Shown: positions 43,378 through 51,922 of the stretch, piece by piece
Numbering within the stretch: position 1 is the first letter of the stretch
Layout of the letters: each line of letters begins with the position of its first letter
Origin: Paenibacillus gyeongsangnamensis
Lineage (GTDB): Bacteria; Bacillota; Bacilli; Paenibacillales; NBRC-103111
Direction of reading: 5' to 3'
Assembly: GCF_027533625.1 (NCBI RefSeq)
Contig: NZ_JAQAGZ010000021.1
Coordinates: forward strand, 104,624 to 168,623
DNA: 64,000 bases
Notes under the pieces: model-generated
Told to the model about the DNA's origin: nothing
Database searches by the model: none
Seen by the model: only the letters and a program-made list of their open reading frames with translations
Translations under genes and position numbers: made by a program

Positions 43378-44517
43378 TTACGAACGGATCTCATCATAAT
43401 ACAAAAGCTCGCTGTCACCGTTATCAATGGAATCAACCTGATAGTAATCCACCCTGGCATTTGCGTCTTCAAGTGTCATGATTACGTAGGCGTGGTTATA
43501 GAAGCCATCATTGTTTGTTCTTAACATTACTTGATTGTTTATGGTTAGCCAGGCGTTCAATCCCTGCAGATTAAGATCTGCCTTTGTTGGGTATGGCAAT
43601 TTATGGGCCATCACAGGAAAAGCACTGGCACCAATACATCTACCACGCTGCAGATTAATATATTCATCGAAAACGATCAGATTATGTTCGTGTCCCCAGA
43701 GCCAGAGTTCTACCTGGTCAAGCACTTTGTGGAACGCTGTATTTAAGTGGGGGTTAAAAGCGACTTTACGGCCGTGCTCGTCCATTCCAACTCCGCCATC
43801 ACTGAAGAACTGGTGATGTGATAGCAGAACGGTCTTACGCGTGCCGGCAGTCTTGAACTTATCGAGGTGCCAAACGACTTCCGCGGGATCGAGGTAGGTG
43901 AGTTTCAAATGGGTAGTGAATGGGTTGTTATCATTGAGGCCGGTGTCCATCGCTAGGAACTGCCAGTAATCGTTTCTTAGGCAGAAATAGCTGGCTTGCT
44001 GTTTGAGATGTTTTAGCAACCAGTAGTAGCCTTTTCCTCCGGAATACATATCGTGGTTTCCAGAAAGATTATAGACCTTTGTTTGCTCTAAATTTACGTT
44101 TTTCTCGATAATGTTATAGAAATTATTCTGCACTTCGTCCATCGTACCTGCGTAATAGATGTCGCCGAGATGGATCAACATTTCAGGCTCATGGCTCATT
44201 ACCTGTAATAACAGGCTCTCAGCGTCTTTAGCTCCGGTTCCCCAATCGGAAATAAATGCGATCTTCAGCTTATTTTCTATCGGAATGACAAAATCGCTGA
44301 GATCCTTGTAGCGAACGTAAGGGATCGTATCGCCTTGTTCCTTGAACAACAGATACTCCTCGATGACCTCACTCCATCGTGGGTCGTAGTCATACATGCG
44401 AAGCTCATTGAACAACTCGGTGGCTCTAGTAGTGTTTCCCCTGATACAAGCCCAAGTTAACTTGGTTACAAGATCAAAATAATCAACAATTTTTTTTATG
44501 TCAAAAAATCTTCCCAT
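43378..44517 (-). CDS. Calcineurin-like metallophosphoesterase
   Basis: 379 residues. All metal-binding motifs are present: Asp in AFISDWGTG, HLGDIYYAG, LSGNHDMY, LLSHHQFF and WGHEHN. The N-terminal ~85 residues form a helical extension (ITRATELFNELRMYDYDPRW-like) of unknown role. No signal peptide, so it acts in the cytoplasm. GGAGGTG lies 12 bases before the ATG. It has its own terminator downstream and no obvious partners; substrate unknown. Confidence 0.9.
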   Translation of the reverse strand: MGRFFDIKKIVDYFDLVTKLTWACIRGNTTRATELFNELRMYDYDPRWSEVIEEYLLFKEQGDTIPYVRYKDLSDFVIPIENKLKIAFISDWGTGAKDAESLLLQVMSHEPEMLIHLGDIYYAGTMDEVQNNFYNIIEKNVNLEQTKVYNLSGNHDMYSGGKGYYWLLKHLKQQASYFCLRNDYWQFLAMDTGLNDNNPFTTHLKLTYLDPAEVVWHLDKFKTAGTRKTVLLSHHQFFSDGGVGMDEHGRKVAFNPHLNTAFHKVLDQVELWLWGHEHNLIVFDEYINLQRGRCIGASAFPVMAHKLPYPTKADLNLQGLNAWLTINNQVMLRTNNDGFYNHAYVIMTLEDANARVDYYQVDSIDNGDSELLYYDEIRS

Positions 44518-44931
44518 ATGTTACGTAACACCTCCACGATAATAATGGTGGGAAATTCCCCCAGCATGAGGACCCGTTTTCATTCATCGATATGCCAATG
44601 TTTATTGGAATCGGTATCTGTTATCGTTAAATGTTAAATTTTGATCAAGAGAAAACCGCTTCGCGGTAAGGTGATTAAACTATCCTATCAGTTAATTCAA
44701 CTTCACTTTACCTTAGAGCGAATTTGCATTACGAATATATCGCATAATGTGAACAGCGACGAAGATATTGGGTTGTTTAATTTGATTTTCACGTCAAATC
44801 ACACGATTTGTCAACATAAAAAACCATGATTCACAAAGTGGTTTCGCATAGTTGACGATATTTAACATACGAGCGTTACAATCCGACAGAGGAAAGATTT
44901 TGTTGTAGATATTGACTATTAAAGAACTGAA
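44518..44931. other. Intergenic stretch without a recognisable gene
   Basis: A 62-codon plus-strand frame at 44641-44829 has no ribosome binding site and looks spurious. Nothing else seen. Confidence 0.35.
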
Positions 44932-44953
44932 AGGGCTGCTACTAGGCAGCCCT
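44932..44953 (-). terminator. Rho-independent terminator
   Basis: AGGGCTGC and GCAGCCCT form a perfect 8-bp stem with a 6-base loop; TTTCAGTTCTTT follows on the minus strand. It lies about 45 bases after the truncated frame ending at 44996. Confidence 0.65.
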
Positions 44954-44995
44954 AACTCTATTTGTGAACTCGTTATCCGTTAGTGTAACGATAAG

Positions 44996-45187
44996 TTAAA
45001 TAATGATAATTTGGTATGGGTATGGTCCAATAAAAAATACCCCTTCATTAATTCCTCTTACAGTAATTTCAGTTTTGAAGATATCTACTTTTTTTCGAAC
45101 CAAGCAAACCCTCTTATATGCAGACAAAATAAGTAATCCATCTTCATCTCCCCACAGCAGCAAATGATTCGTTGTTATCTTTATATC
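44996..45187 (-). pseudogene. 3' part of an unrecognised gene cut by an IS630 remnant
   Basis: About 63 codons without a start (contains HLLLWGDEDGLLILSAYKRV and VRGINEGVFFIGPYPYQ) end in TAA at 44996 and are followed by a terminator. The upstream end meets the IS630 scrap at about 45190, so the 5' part was lost. The peptide looks like a genuine beta-rich protein end; no family was identified. Confidence 0.4.
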
Positions 45188-45208
45188 CGTCGATTAAAAG
45201 ATTGGTTT

Positions 45209-45598
45209 TCAATAAGTCCTAATACTAAGTACATCATTAACGACAAGACCTATTTCACTGACATTTATTAGGTCTCTACTTGTAAATGTAGTAAGTACTA
45301 TGTTGTTGAGGTTGTGTCTATATAACTGGCACTTAAGTTTTAGAGTTGGATACAAAGAAATTACCTTCTGAGGCGACCTGTTGATCTCGGAAATAAATCC
45401 TTGTACGGCATTGCGGATCTCTTCGACAGTCTTGTAGAACACGTTGTAAATGACGGATTTCTTAAGCCACCCCCAAAGACCCTCGACTAAATTTAATTTC
45501 GGACTGTACGGGGGAAGGAACATAAATTTCAGATTTTTATGTTTCATCAAGAACGGCTGAATCAATTTCGCGTGGTGGATACGGGCATTATCCAGTTA
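45209..45598 (-). mobile_element. IS630-family transposase, C-terminal half
   Basis: The DDE end is clear: DNARIHHAKLIQPFLMKH, FLPPYSPKLNLVEGLWGWLK and KTVEEIRNAVQGF. The N-terminal half is missing; the sequence switches at about 45598 to an unrelated pseudogene. Confidence 0.85.
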
Positions 45599-46059
45599 CC
45601 CCGCATGTGTACCAGGGCGATCTGGGGCCGGCGATCGAGCGGATGGAGGCTCTGGCCGGCAACGTTCCCTGGTCCCGTATCGCCATCGACTGCCATAAGC
45701 GGTTCAACCGCTCCAGCCTCGCGCATTTCATGGACTATTTGCAGAAAAAGGATGCAACGCCTTACTGGATTGAAGACGTTTTTCAGTTGGCGGATCAGTC
45801 CGACTTTGATGTTTTCCGCAACCGGTAACCGCATATCCAATGGGTGGCGGGGGAAACCGCGCTTCATTTGTCTCCGGAACGGCCCGGAATAGGATTGCAA
45901 TCGGCGGACCATTTTTTGTCCGAATACGGCAAGCTTTGGATGTCCGGTTCATGGAAAAAAAACCTTGTTCCCGGTTATCGCGGGTTCAAGGGTATGAAGG
46001 ACGATGCGTTGATGATTCATCGGAATCTATGTTTTGAAAAGATTGCGTACGGAGATCTA
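45598..46059 (+). pseudogene. Unrecognised enzyme gene remnant (possibly enolase-superfamily-like barrel)
   Basis: A plus-strand frame (GDLGPAIERMEALAGN, RIAIDCHKRFNRSSLAHF, YWIEDVFQLADQ) is closed by TAA near 45828 and continues in the same frame (VAGETALHLSPERPGIG, EYGKLWMSGSWKK, KGMKDDALMIHRN). YWIED recalls enolase-superfamily barrels, but this is weak. The 5' end is cut by the IS630 remnant and the 3' end runs into the HisD-like gene on the other strand. Confidence 0.4.
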
Positions 46060-47343
46060 TCAGCTAACCGGCTTTCCGTACCGCCGGACACGCAGCTTCG
46101 CCTGCTCGGCATGTGCTGCGAAGTTTTCCAGCTCGCACAGGCGCGTGCAATACTCGCCCACAAAAGCACTGGCTTCGGGAGTGACCTTTTGATACGTGAC
46201 GGTCTTGATGAATTTCCCGACCCAAAGTCCGCCGGTGTATTTTGCCGCCTGCTTCGTCGGCAGTGTATGGTTAGTGCCGATCACCTTGTCGCCGTAAGCG
46301 ACATTGGTCTCGGGGCCGAGAAACAGTGCGCCGTAGTTGGTCATATGCTGTAAAAAATAGTCAGGGTCTGCGGTCAGCACCTGCACATGCTCATAAGCGA
46401 GCTTATCCGCTTCCGCCACCGCTTCCTGCTCGTCCTCGACTAAGATGATGCAGCCGTAGTCCTGCCATGCAGCGCGGGCAACATCTCCTGTTGGAAGCAG
46501 CTTTAACTGCCGTTCAATTTCCACTAACGTTTCCTGTGCCAGCTTCTCGGTTGTGGTAATCAACGCGCAAGGAGAAGTCGGGCCGTGCTCGGCCTGTCCC
46601 AGCAGATCCGTGGCGACCATTTCCGCGTCGGCGGTATCATCGGCGATGATCAAAACTTCCGTGGGCCCGGCGAACAAATCAATGCCCACCTTGCCGAACA
46701 GTTGTCTTTTCGCTTCGGCTACATAGGCATTGCCGGGGCCCACAATCATATCGACCGGCGCGATGGTTTCAGTCCCCAATGCCATAGCCGCCATCGCCTG
46801 AACGCCGCCGAGAATATATATTTCATCGGCGCCTGCCATAGCCATTGCCGTTACCGTCGCCGCAGGAATTTCACCGTTGATCGGCGGGGTGCAGGCGATG
46901 ACGCGTTTCACTCCCGCGACTTTCGCAGTCAGCACGCTCATATGGGCTGAGGCGACCATCGGATATCTTCCGCCTGGGACGTAGCAGCCGACGCTGTTTA
47001 CAGGAATATTTTTATGACCAAGGATGACGCCGGGCGAGTTTTCCACTTCAACATCCTGCAAGGCCGATTTTTGGGCCTCGGCAAACCGTCGGACATTGGC
47101 CTGAGCAAACCTGATATCTTCGATCGTTTGTGCAGGCAGGCTGTTCATCAGCCGATCGATTTGCTCCGCAGAAAGTCTGAAGCTTTCCGGCGACCACTTA
47201 TCCAAGTTAGCGGATAGCTCACGCACCGCCGCGTCGCCTCTATTCTGCACATCGTCCAACAGTTTTTGCACCGTTTCTCTTACTTCAGCTTCCGTTTTCG
47301 CTAGCTCTGATTTACTTTTTCCTGTCTTTAAAAATTGAGCCAT
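46060..47343 (-). CDS. Histidinol dehydrogenase-family protein, probably catabolic (HpsN-like)
   Basis: 427 residues with the HisD fold: GPGNAYVAEAKRQLFGKVGID, FAGPTEVLIIADD, and the zinc-ligand segment LGQAEHGPTSPC, plus GTNHTLPT. The C-terminal GGLWVGKFIKTVTYQ differs from the biosynthetic consensus and recalls the HpsN (sulfopropanediol dehydrogenase) branch. No other his genes adjoin. It is followed on the transcript's upstream side by an MFS transporter and an M20 peptidase, so it likely oxidises an imported alcohol to an acid using NAD. GGAGTTG precedes the ATG. Confidence 0.85.
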   Translation of the reverse strand: MAQFLKTGKSKSELAKTEAEVRETVQKLLDDVQNRGDAAVRELSANLDKWSPESFRLSAEQIDRLMNSLPAQTIEDIRFAQANVRRFAEAQKSALQDVEVENSPGVILGHKNIPVNSVGCYVPGGRYPMVASAHMSVLTAKVAGVKRVIACTPPINGEIPAATVTAMAMAGADEIYILGGVQAMAAMALGTETIAPVDMIVGPGNAYVAEAKRQLFGKVGIDLFAGPTEVLIIADDTADAEMVATDLLGQAEHGPTSPCALITTTEKLAQETLVEIERQLKLLPTGDVARAAWQDYGCIILVEDEQEAVAEADKLAYEHVQVLTADPDYFLQHMTNYGALFLGPETNVAYGDKVIGTNHTLPTKQAAKYTGGLWVGKFIKTVTYQKVTPEASAFVGEYCTRLCELENFAAHAEQAKLRVRRYGKPVS

Positions 47344-47401
47344 TTGATCAACTCCATTCAGTATTAGTCGTGTTTCTATGCAGTGTATTACCTTGAATGT
47401 A

Positions 47402-48673
47402 TTACGCGGATAAGCTGTTTTCTTCCTGAACCAGAATGTTGCGCCCTTTGTTTTCGGGAAGGAAGATCAGCATTGCTACCATCATAATAAACAAGACGGA
47501 AAATAAAGAGAGCGTAGCCCCCAATCCGATTTTCGGGGAAACATAGCCGATGTAATAAGGGGAAAACGCTGAAACTAATCGGCCTATATTCGTAAGCACG
47601 TTGAGCGCAGTCGATCTTACATGGGTAGGGAACATCTCACTGTAAAATGCCCCTTGGCCCGCATTCGCTCCAAAGATTAAAAAACCGAAAATAATGCCCA
47701 AAACCAACAATGCGGTATTGCTGGAAGCATGACCGTAAAAATAAAGCACTACAGCGGAAACGATCAGGTAAGGGGCATAAGTAGCTTTTCTGCCGAAGCG
47801 GTCCGAAAACCATCCGAAGGCGTTCGCACCGATGAAACCGGCCACATTCAGCGCAACGATGAAAATTCCCGTTTTAGCGATCGACAGCTGATGCTCGGTG
47901 TATAGCATGGTAGGTACCCAAGTCATGACGCCCCAGTAGGTGATATAGCTGCCAAGAATGAAAATGAGAAGCGGCAGCGTGACCCGAATGTGCTGTTTGG
48001 AAAAGATATAGACCAAAGGAAACGAGCTCTTTTGAATATCCTGTTGGCTTGCCTGGTTTCTCCTCAGCTTTTCCTTGATTTCGGCGCGTTCTTTTTTGAT
48101 TTCTTCAAAGGCCGGCGACTCCGGAACATTTTTCCGGATCCAGAAGACGACCAAAGCGGGGACAACGCCTACTACAAACAACCCTTTCCATCCGAACATG
48201 GGAGCAAACACGGAGAACACGACGGCTGCCAGACCGTATCCGACAGGCCATCCGGAATGAACGAAGCTCGCTGCTCTCGCACGCAATTTGGGATCCCACG
48301 ACTCAGCGATTAATGCTTGCGCCAATCCCCATTCCGCGCCGAGTCCAACCCCGGTGAGGAATCTAAAAAACATTAATTGCTCCACATTTTGCGACAAGGC
48401 GCACAAACCGGTGAAGATGGAATATGCAAGGATCGTGATGCTCAACATTCGTACCCTGCCGAAATACTCGCCCAGTATGCCCATGGTCCATCCGCCTAAA
48501 ACGGCGCCAAACGTAGTCACTGTTGCAATCAAGCCGGCATCGCTTCCTGAAACTCCCCAGGTTGTGATGATTAACGGCATAACAAAGGAAAGAAGCATCC
48601 AATCGAACGAATCCAGGCAGTATCCCAAAAAAGAAGCCGAAAGCGTCTTCCATTGATATTTGGTAATATTCAT
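47402..48673 (-). CDS. MFS transporter (aromatic acid/organic acid type)
   Basis: 423 residues with 12 membrane segments; the N-terminus LGYCLDSFDWMLLSFVMPLI and GVGLGAEWGLAQALIAESW are typical of metabolite:H+ symporters of the AAHS/SHS groups. The conserved loop reads GEYFGRVRM between helices 2 and 3. GGAGG precedes the ATG. It probably imports the substrate used by the HisD-like dehydrogenase or the peptidase. Confidence 0.88.
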   Translation of the reverse strand: MNITKYQWKTLSASFLGYCLDSFDWMLLSFVMPLIITTWGVSGSDAGLIATVTTFGAVLGGWTMGILGEYFGRVRMLSITILAYSIFTGLCALSQNVEQLMFFRFLTGVGLGAEWGLAQALIAESWDPKLRARAASFVHSGWPVGYGLAAVVFSVFAPMFGWKGLFVVGVVPALVVFWIRKNVPESPAFEEIKKERAEIKEKLRRNQASQQDIQKSSFPLVYIFSKQHIRVTLPLLIFILGSYITYWGVMTWVPTMLYTEHQLSIAKTGIFIVALNVAGFIGANAFGWFSDRFGRKATYAPYLIVSAVVLYFYGHASSNTALLVLGIIFGFLIFGANAGQGAFYSEMFPTHVRSTALNVLTNIGRLVSAFSPYYIGYVSPKIGLGATLSLFSVLFIMMVAMLIFLPENKGRNILVQEENSLSA

Positions 48674-48688
48674 TTTGATTTCCTCCTT

Positions 48689-49819
48689 TTAATTGTTGTT
48701 GTATAAAATATCAAGCACGGTGTCGGTCAATATTTGCGCCGCCAAAGCCACTTCATTCAAGTCCACATACTCGTGATTGGTGTGAGCTACCTTCAGGTCT
48801 CCCGGTCCGAAAATAACCGACGGTATTTTTCCATATGTAATCAACCAGTCCGCATCGCAGTGGGAGACAAACCCGATAGGAGTGGCAGCTGAATGCGCAT
48901 GCTTTTTAATATTAGCCAACAAGTGTTGTACCACAGGCTCGTTTGAGTTTATTTCGGCGGGAAATCCTTGGTACGGAACCGTCAATTCATAAGAGTAGCT
49001 GCTGTCTTTGATAACATCTTCAATAATTGTGCGAATTTCATGCAATGAATCCTCCGCGCTCTGTCCGGGGACGAGTCCTCGGTCAATAAGGATAGAACAT
49101 TGCTCAGGCACGATATTCGAAACGATTCCTCCTTCGATTGTTCCGATATTAAAGGTGGAGTAACGCCCCAAAATATCCGAATAAGGCCGCTGAATTTTCC
49201 GCTCCATCTCGTTAATAAGCTCGGCCATTTTCGAAATCGCGTTCAAACCCATCTCGGGCGTATTCGCATGGGCTGCGCGTCCCTTTACCGTCACTTTGTA
49301 TTCTGTTCGGCCAATCTGCGCGATACACGGCAGAAGAGAAGTTGGTTCAGCTACAATCGCCATATCGGCTGTGAACCCGTCACTTAGTGCCAGCATCGTT
49401 CCTTTGCTGCTCGGGGGGGATATTTCTTCCCTGACGAACGCGCCGAATATTAGCGTTCCTTTTAATGGACGGCCGCTTTGGGCAACATGGACAAAGGCGG
49501 CGAGCATCGCGGCCAACCCTCCTTTGACGTCGCATGCGCCTCTGCCATAAATGTGGTTATCAATAATTTCGGCGCCGAATGGATCTTTTTCCCAGCCTTC
49601 TCCCTCCGGAACCGTATCCATATGTGCGTGCAGCAGCAGTACCGGATGGCCGGAGCCGATTTTGGCGAACACATTTCCGTTGCGATCCGACCAGGTTTCG
49701 GCCCTGCTTTTGTGCAAATACGTTTGAATGTAATCGGCAATGTTCGCTTCTTCATAGCTTCTGCTCGGTATGCGAATAAGCTCCCGGAGCAGCAGAGTGA
49801 CTTCGTCAGCTGAAAGCAT
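48689..49819 (-). CDS. M20-family metallopeptidase (ArgE/DapE-like)
   Basis: 376 residues. Zinc motifs: HAHMDTVPEGE (His, Asp), GRGACDVKGGLAAM (bridging Asp), REEISPPSSKG (catalytic Glu pair), VAEPTS, and HTNHEYVD near the end (His). The dimerisation domain (about residues 170-285) includes GRAAHANTPEMG. Such enzymes remove acyl or amide groups from amino acids. AGGAGG precedes the ATG. It lies between the regulator and the MFS transporter. Confidence 0.92.
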   Translation of the reverse strand: MLSADEVTLLLRELIRIPSRSYEEANIADYIQTYLHKSRAETWSDRNGNVFAKIGSGHPVLLLHAHMDTVPEGEGWEKDPFGAEIIDNHIYGRGACDVKGGLAAMLAAFVHVAQSGRPLKGTLIFGAFVREEISPPSSKGTMLALSDGFTADMAIVAEPTSLLPCIAQIGRTEYKVTVKGRAAHANTPEMGLNAISKMAELINEMERKIQRPYSDILGRYSTFNIGTIEGGIVSNIVPEQCSILIDRGLVPGQSAEDSLHEIRTIIEDVIKDSSYSYELTVPYQGFPAEINSNEPVVQHLLANIKKHAHSAATPIGFVSHCDADWLITYGKIPSVIFGPGDLKVAHTNHEYVDLNEVALAAQILTDTVLDILYNNN

Positions 49820-49852
49820 GGGATAAAACCTCCTGAATGTAATTGTCTGCGG

Positions 49853-51184
49853 TCAGATTCCTGTACGCTGTATTTCCTGATAAAACTTGTGATTGAGACG
49901 AAACACGATGCGGGGCTTGCCCTTTTTGTTGATCAATTCCTTGCCCACTTTGTCGATCACCTGCTGGCTCGATAGATGCTGTAAAAGCCGGCGCGCACTT
50001 CGTGCACTAATGCCGAACTGAGTTGCAATGTCGTAGGCGGTAAAACGGTCCAATTTCATTTCGGCGATGGTTTTTATTGATCTTTCGAGCAAAATCGGAC
50101 TTAAGCCGGTAATTCCGGATAGCTCCATAAGAATTGGCTCGGTCACCGTCAGTCTTTCGGTTTTAGGGTTTGCGACGCCGATAGGGCCGATGATCGTTTT
50201 GTCAGGATGACATATGAAGCAGCTGTTTTCTCCTTGTTCCCTTGATTTTTGCAAGGAAATTTTTGCATGATAGCCTGCGGTTGAAGCCGTTCCCGCAATA
50301 CCAACACCAATTCGAATCTGAAAAACGGACTTCAACGCTCCGAGACTGAACGGCATGGCCGTCATAGGTTGGGCAGAGCTTCCAAAATGTTCCCGGGTTG
50401 TCGCAATCATATATTGATCGCGTATGCTTCGCGTAAAGCTGCCCTCCACCTCCTGAGCAAAGTTTAAAATAGACCGCTCCAGTTCCAATTGTTTTTCGCA
50501 CAGCTCGCTGGCGGTATAGAGCATCTCATTGATCGGAGCGGCTTCGATGATAATAACGACCATTTGATTCGCCTGATTGGTCAGTGTTTCGCCCATCAGC
50601 GACGCCTTCTCCAGCGTATCGGCAATAGTGGAGCGCGGGGGCATAATACGAATTACGGGAACCTTCCGTTCAAGCAGCTGGAGATGGGCGGCCTGGAGAC
50701 AGGTGAAAGCGGATTCGATTTTCCCTTGTTCATATAAACGCGTATGGTAATCGACGAACTCATGAACCGTCAGCGGTTTATTGTACTGCAAGCAGAACAC
50801 TTGCTCGGGATACAGTCCCAACTCATTCAGCGTATCGCTTACTTCCTGCTCGTAGATCGTATCAATGCTTATTTTGTTCAGCGGATGTTGTGATTGAACT
50901 GCATGAAACAATGCCCGATACAGTGCCTTTCCGCCGAACGGAATGTGTACCATCGGAAACTTGTTCTTGTATACTTTGGCCGCATTAAAATAAGGAATCG
51001 GCCCGGTGAACAATACGCCGTCAAATTTTCCCTCGTTCTTTTGGAGGATTGCCACGGCTTCATCTAAATAATGATAGGGACGGGGAAGCAATTGAAGCTT
51101 TTGAAACATATAACCGAGCTCCAAAACCTGTGACACGTTATCCTGTGGCCCGACAATCAGTAGACGAAATTGTTGCTGTTTCAT
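49853..51184 (-). CDS. Transcriptional regulator with response domain, degenerate GGDEF-like domain and C-terminal HTH
   Basis: 443 residues from the ATG at 51184 (AGGGAGG upstream). The N-terminus (FRLLIVGPQDNVSQVLELGY) looks like a sensory alpha/beta domain. The centre (IRIGVGIAGTASTAGYHAKI, CFICHPDKTIIGPIG) resembles the degenerate GGDEF-like fold with GxGxTAxxAxxNA. The end has a winged helix-turn-helix (TAYDIATQFGISARSARRLL). The longer frame from 51271 lacks a site. It probably controls the adjoining peptidase, transporter and dehydrogenase genes. Confidence 0.75.
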   Translation of the reverse strand: MKQQQFRLLIVGPQDNVSQVLELGYMFQKLQLLPRPYHYLDEAVAILQKNEGKFDGVLFTGPIPYFNAAKVYKNKFPMVHIPFGGKALYRALFHAVQSQHPLNKISIDTIYEQEVSDTLNELGLYPEQVFCLQYNKPLTVHEFVDYHTRLYEQGKIESAFTCLQAAHLQLLERKVPVIRIMPPRSTIADTLEKASLMGETLTNQANQMVVIIIEAAPINEMLYTASELCEKQLELERSILNFAQEVEGSFTRSIRDQYMIATTREHFGSSAQPMTAMPFSLGALKSVFQIRIGVGIAGTASTAGYHAKISLQKSREQGENSCFICHPDKTIIGPIGVANPKTERLTVTEPILMELSGITGLSPILLERSIKTIAEMKLDRFTAYDIATQFGISARSARRLLQHLSSQQVIDKVGKELINKKGKPRIVFRLNHKFYQEIQRTGI

Positions 51185-51204
51185 GGGTTGAGCCACCTCC
51201 CTTT

Positions 51205-51322
51205 GGCCGTAAATGGCCGTTATTGTAATGATTGTTGAAACATTCAGATTAAGCGGTACTTCTTTATTCAACCGAATTATTTTTGATCATCCTCGTGTAT
51301 GACCATTAATCGGCCGTTAATA
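51205..51322. promoter_or_regulatory. Three GGCCGT-type repeats upstream of the regulator
   Basis: GGCCGTAAAT at 51205, GGCCGTTATT at 51215 and GGCCGTTAAT at 51313 occur in the same orientation before the regulator gene. Their spacing suggests operator half-sites, possibly for autoregulation. Speculative. Confidence 0.3.
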
Positions 51323-51559
51323 CAGTAAAGATTTTTACCATTATACATAAATCGACATGGCGAGTAAACCGTTATTTGAAAATTTGTGTAATAGGAAATG
51401 ATTGGAACCAAAAAGCGTTTGCTAAAGTTACCCCCTTGAGCGCAGAGCGCCCCTTATGTACATAGGCAGCCCCTTCTATATAAGTGGCACTAAAGGAATT
51501 TTGGAAACAAATGTCTAATACCTACAGGTAAAACCTTGTTGCCTGTGGGAGGCGATCCG

Positions 51560-51661
51560 AATGAAGAACTTCCTCCGTGCTGACAACCAGAATCCAGAAA
51601 TTCAAGCGGTAAAATCAGCTATCAAGTCGACGAAAGATAAACGAATGTTTGAACGATACTA
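51560..51661 (+). mobile_element. IS630-type transposase N-terminal scrap
   Basis: ATGAAGAACTTCCTC opens a 33-codon frame containing NPEIQAVKSAIKSTKDKRMF and ERY then a stop, resembling the start of IS630-family transposases. The rest is missing. GGAGGCGATC lies upstream. Confidence 0.6.
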
Positions 51662-51760
51662 AACCATCAATTTCACTCAAAGTACCTTGGGCAATGCCAA
51701 CTGCACTGGAGTATTCAATCTGTGTCATATTATTGATTTTTCGAATTTACTTTATTCTTT
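51662..51760 (-). pseudogene. XRE-type HTH regulator fragment
   Basis: The minus strand encodes RKINNMTQIEYSSAVGIAQG and TLSEIDG, an almost complete XRE helix-turn-helix core (TQ..a..vGi.qgtlS.i). There is no longer frame before or after, so it is a scrap joined directly to the IS630-type scrap. Confidence 0.55.
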
Positions 51761-51863
51761 CACCAATATTATTCAATACAAATGTTCTCCTTATTGCAAT
51801 AAAATACACAAAAAAATTTCGTTTGCAATTTTCTTAATCTCATCGCCAAGAAAAATGCACGAA

Positions 51864-51900
51864 GGCCGTGCCCAAACCCTTCAGGGTTTGGGACACGGCC
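51864..51900 (-). terminator. Terminator of the YncE/phosphoesterase gene
   Basis: GGCCGTGTCCCAAACCC pairs with GGGTTTGGGCACGGCC around TTCA-type loop (one bulge), followed by TTCGTGCATTTTTCTT on the minus strand. It lies just after the gene. Confidence 0.85.
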
Positions 51901-51922
51901 ATTCTAGCGCGGGAACGATCAG

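Noticed and set aside
44641..44829. 62-codon plus-strand open frame
   Set aside because: No ribosome binding site, random-looking composition.
46060..47343. Histidine biosynthesis operon
   Set aside because: Only a HisD homologue is present; neighbours are a transporter, a peptidase and a regulator.
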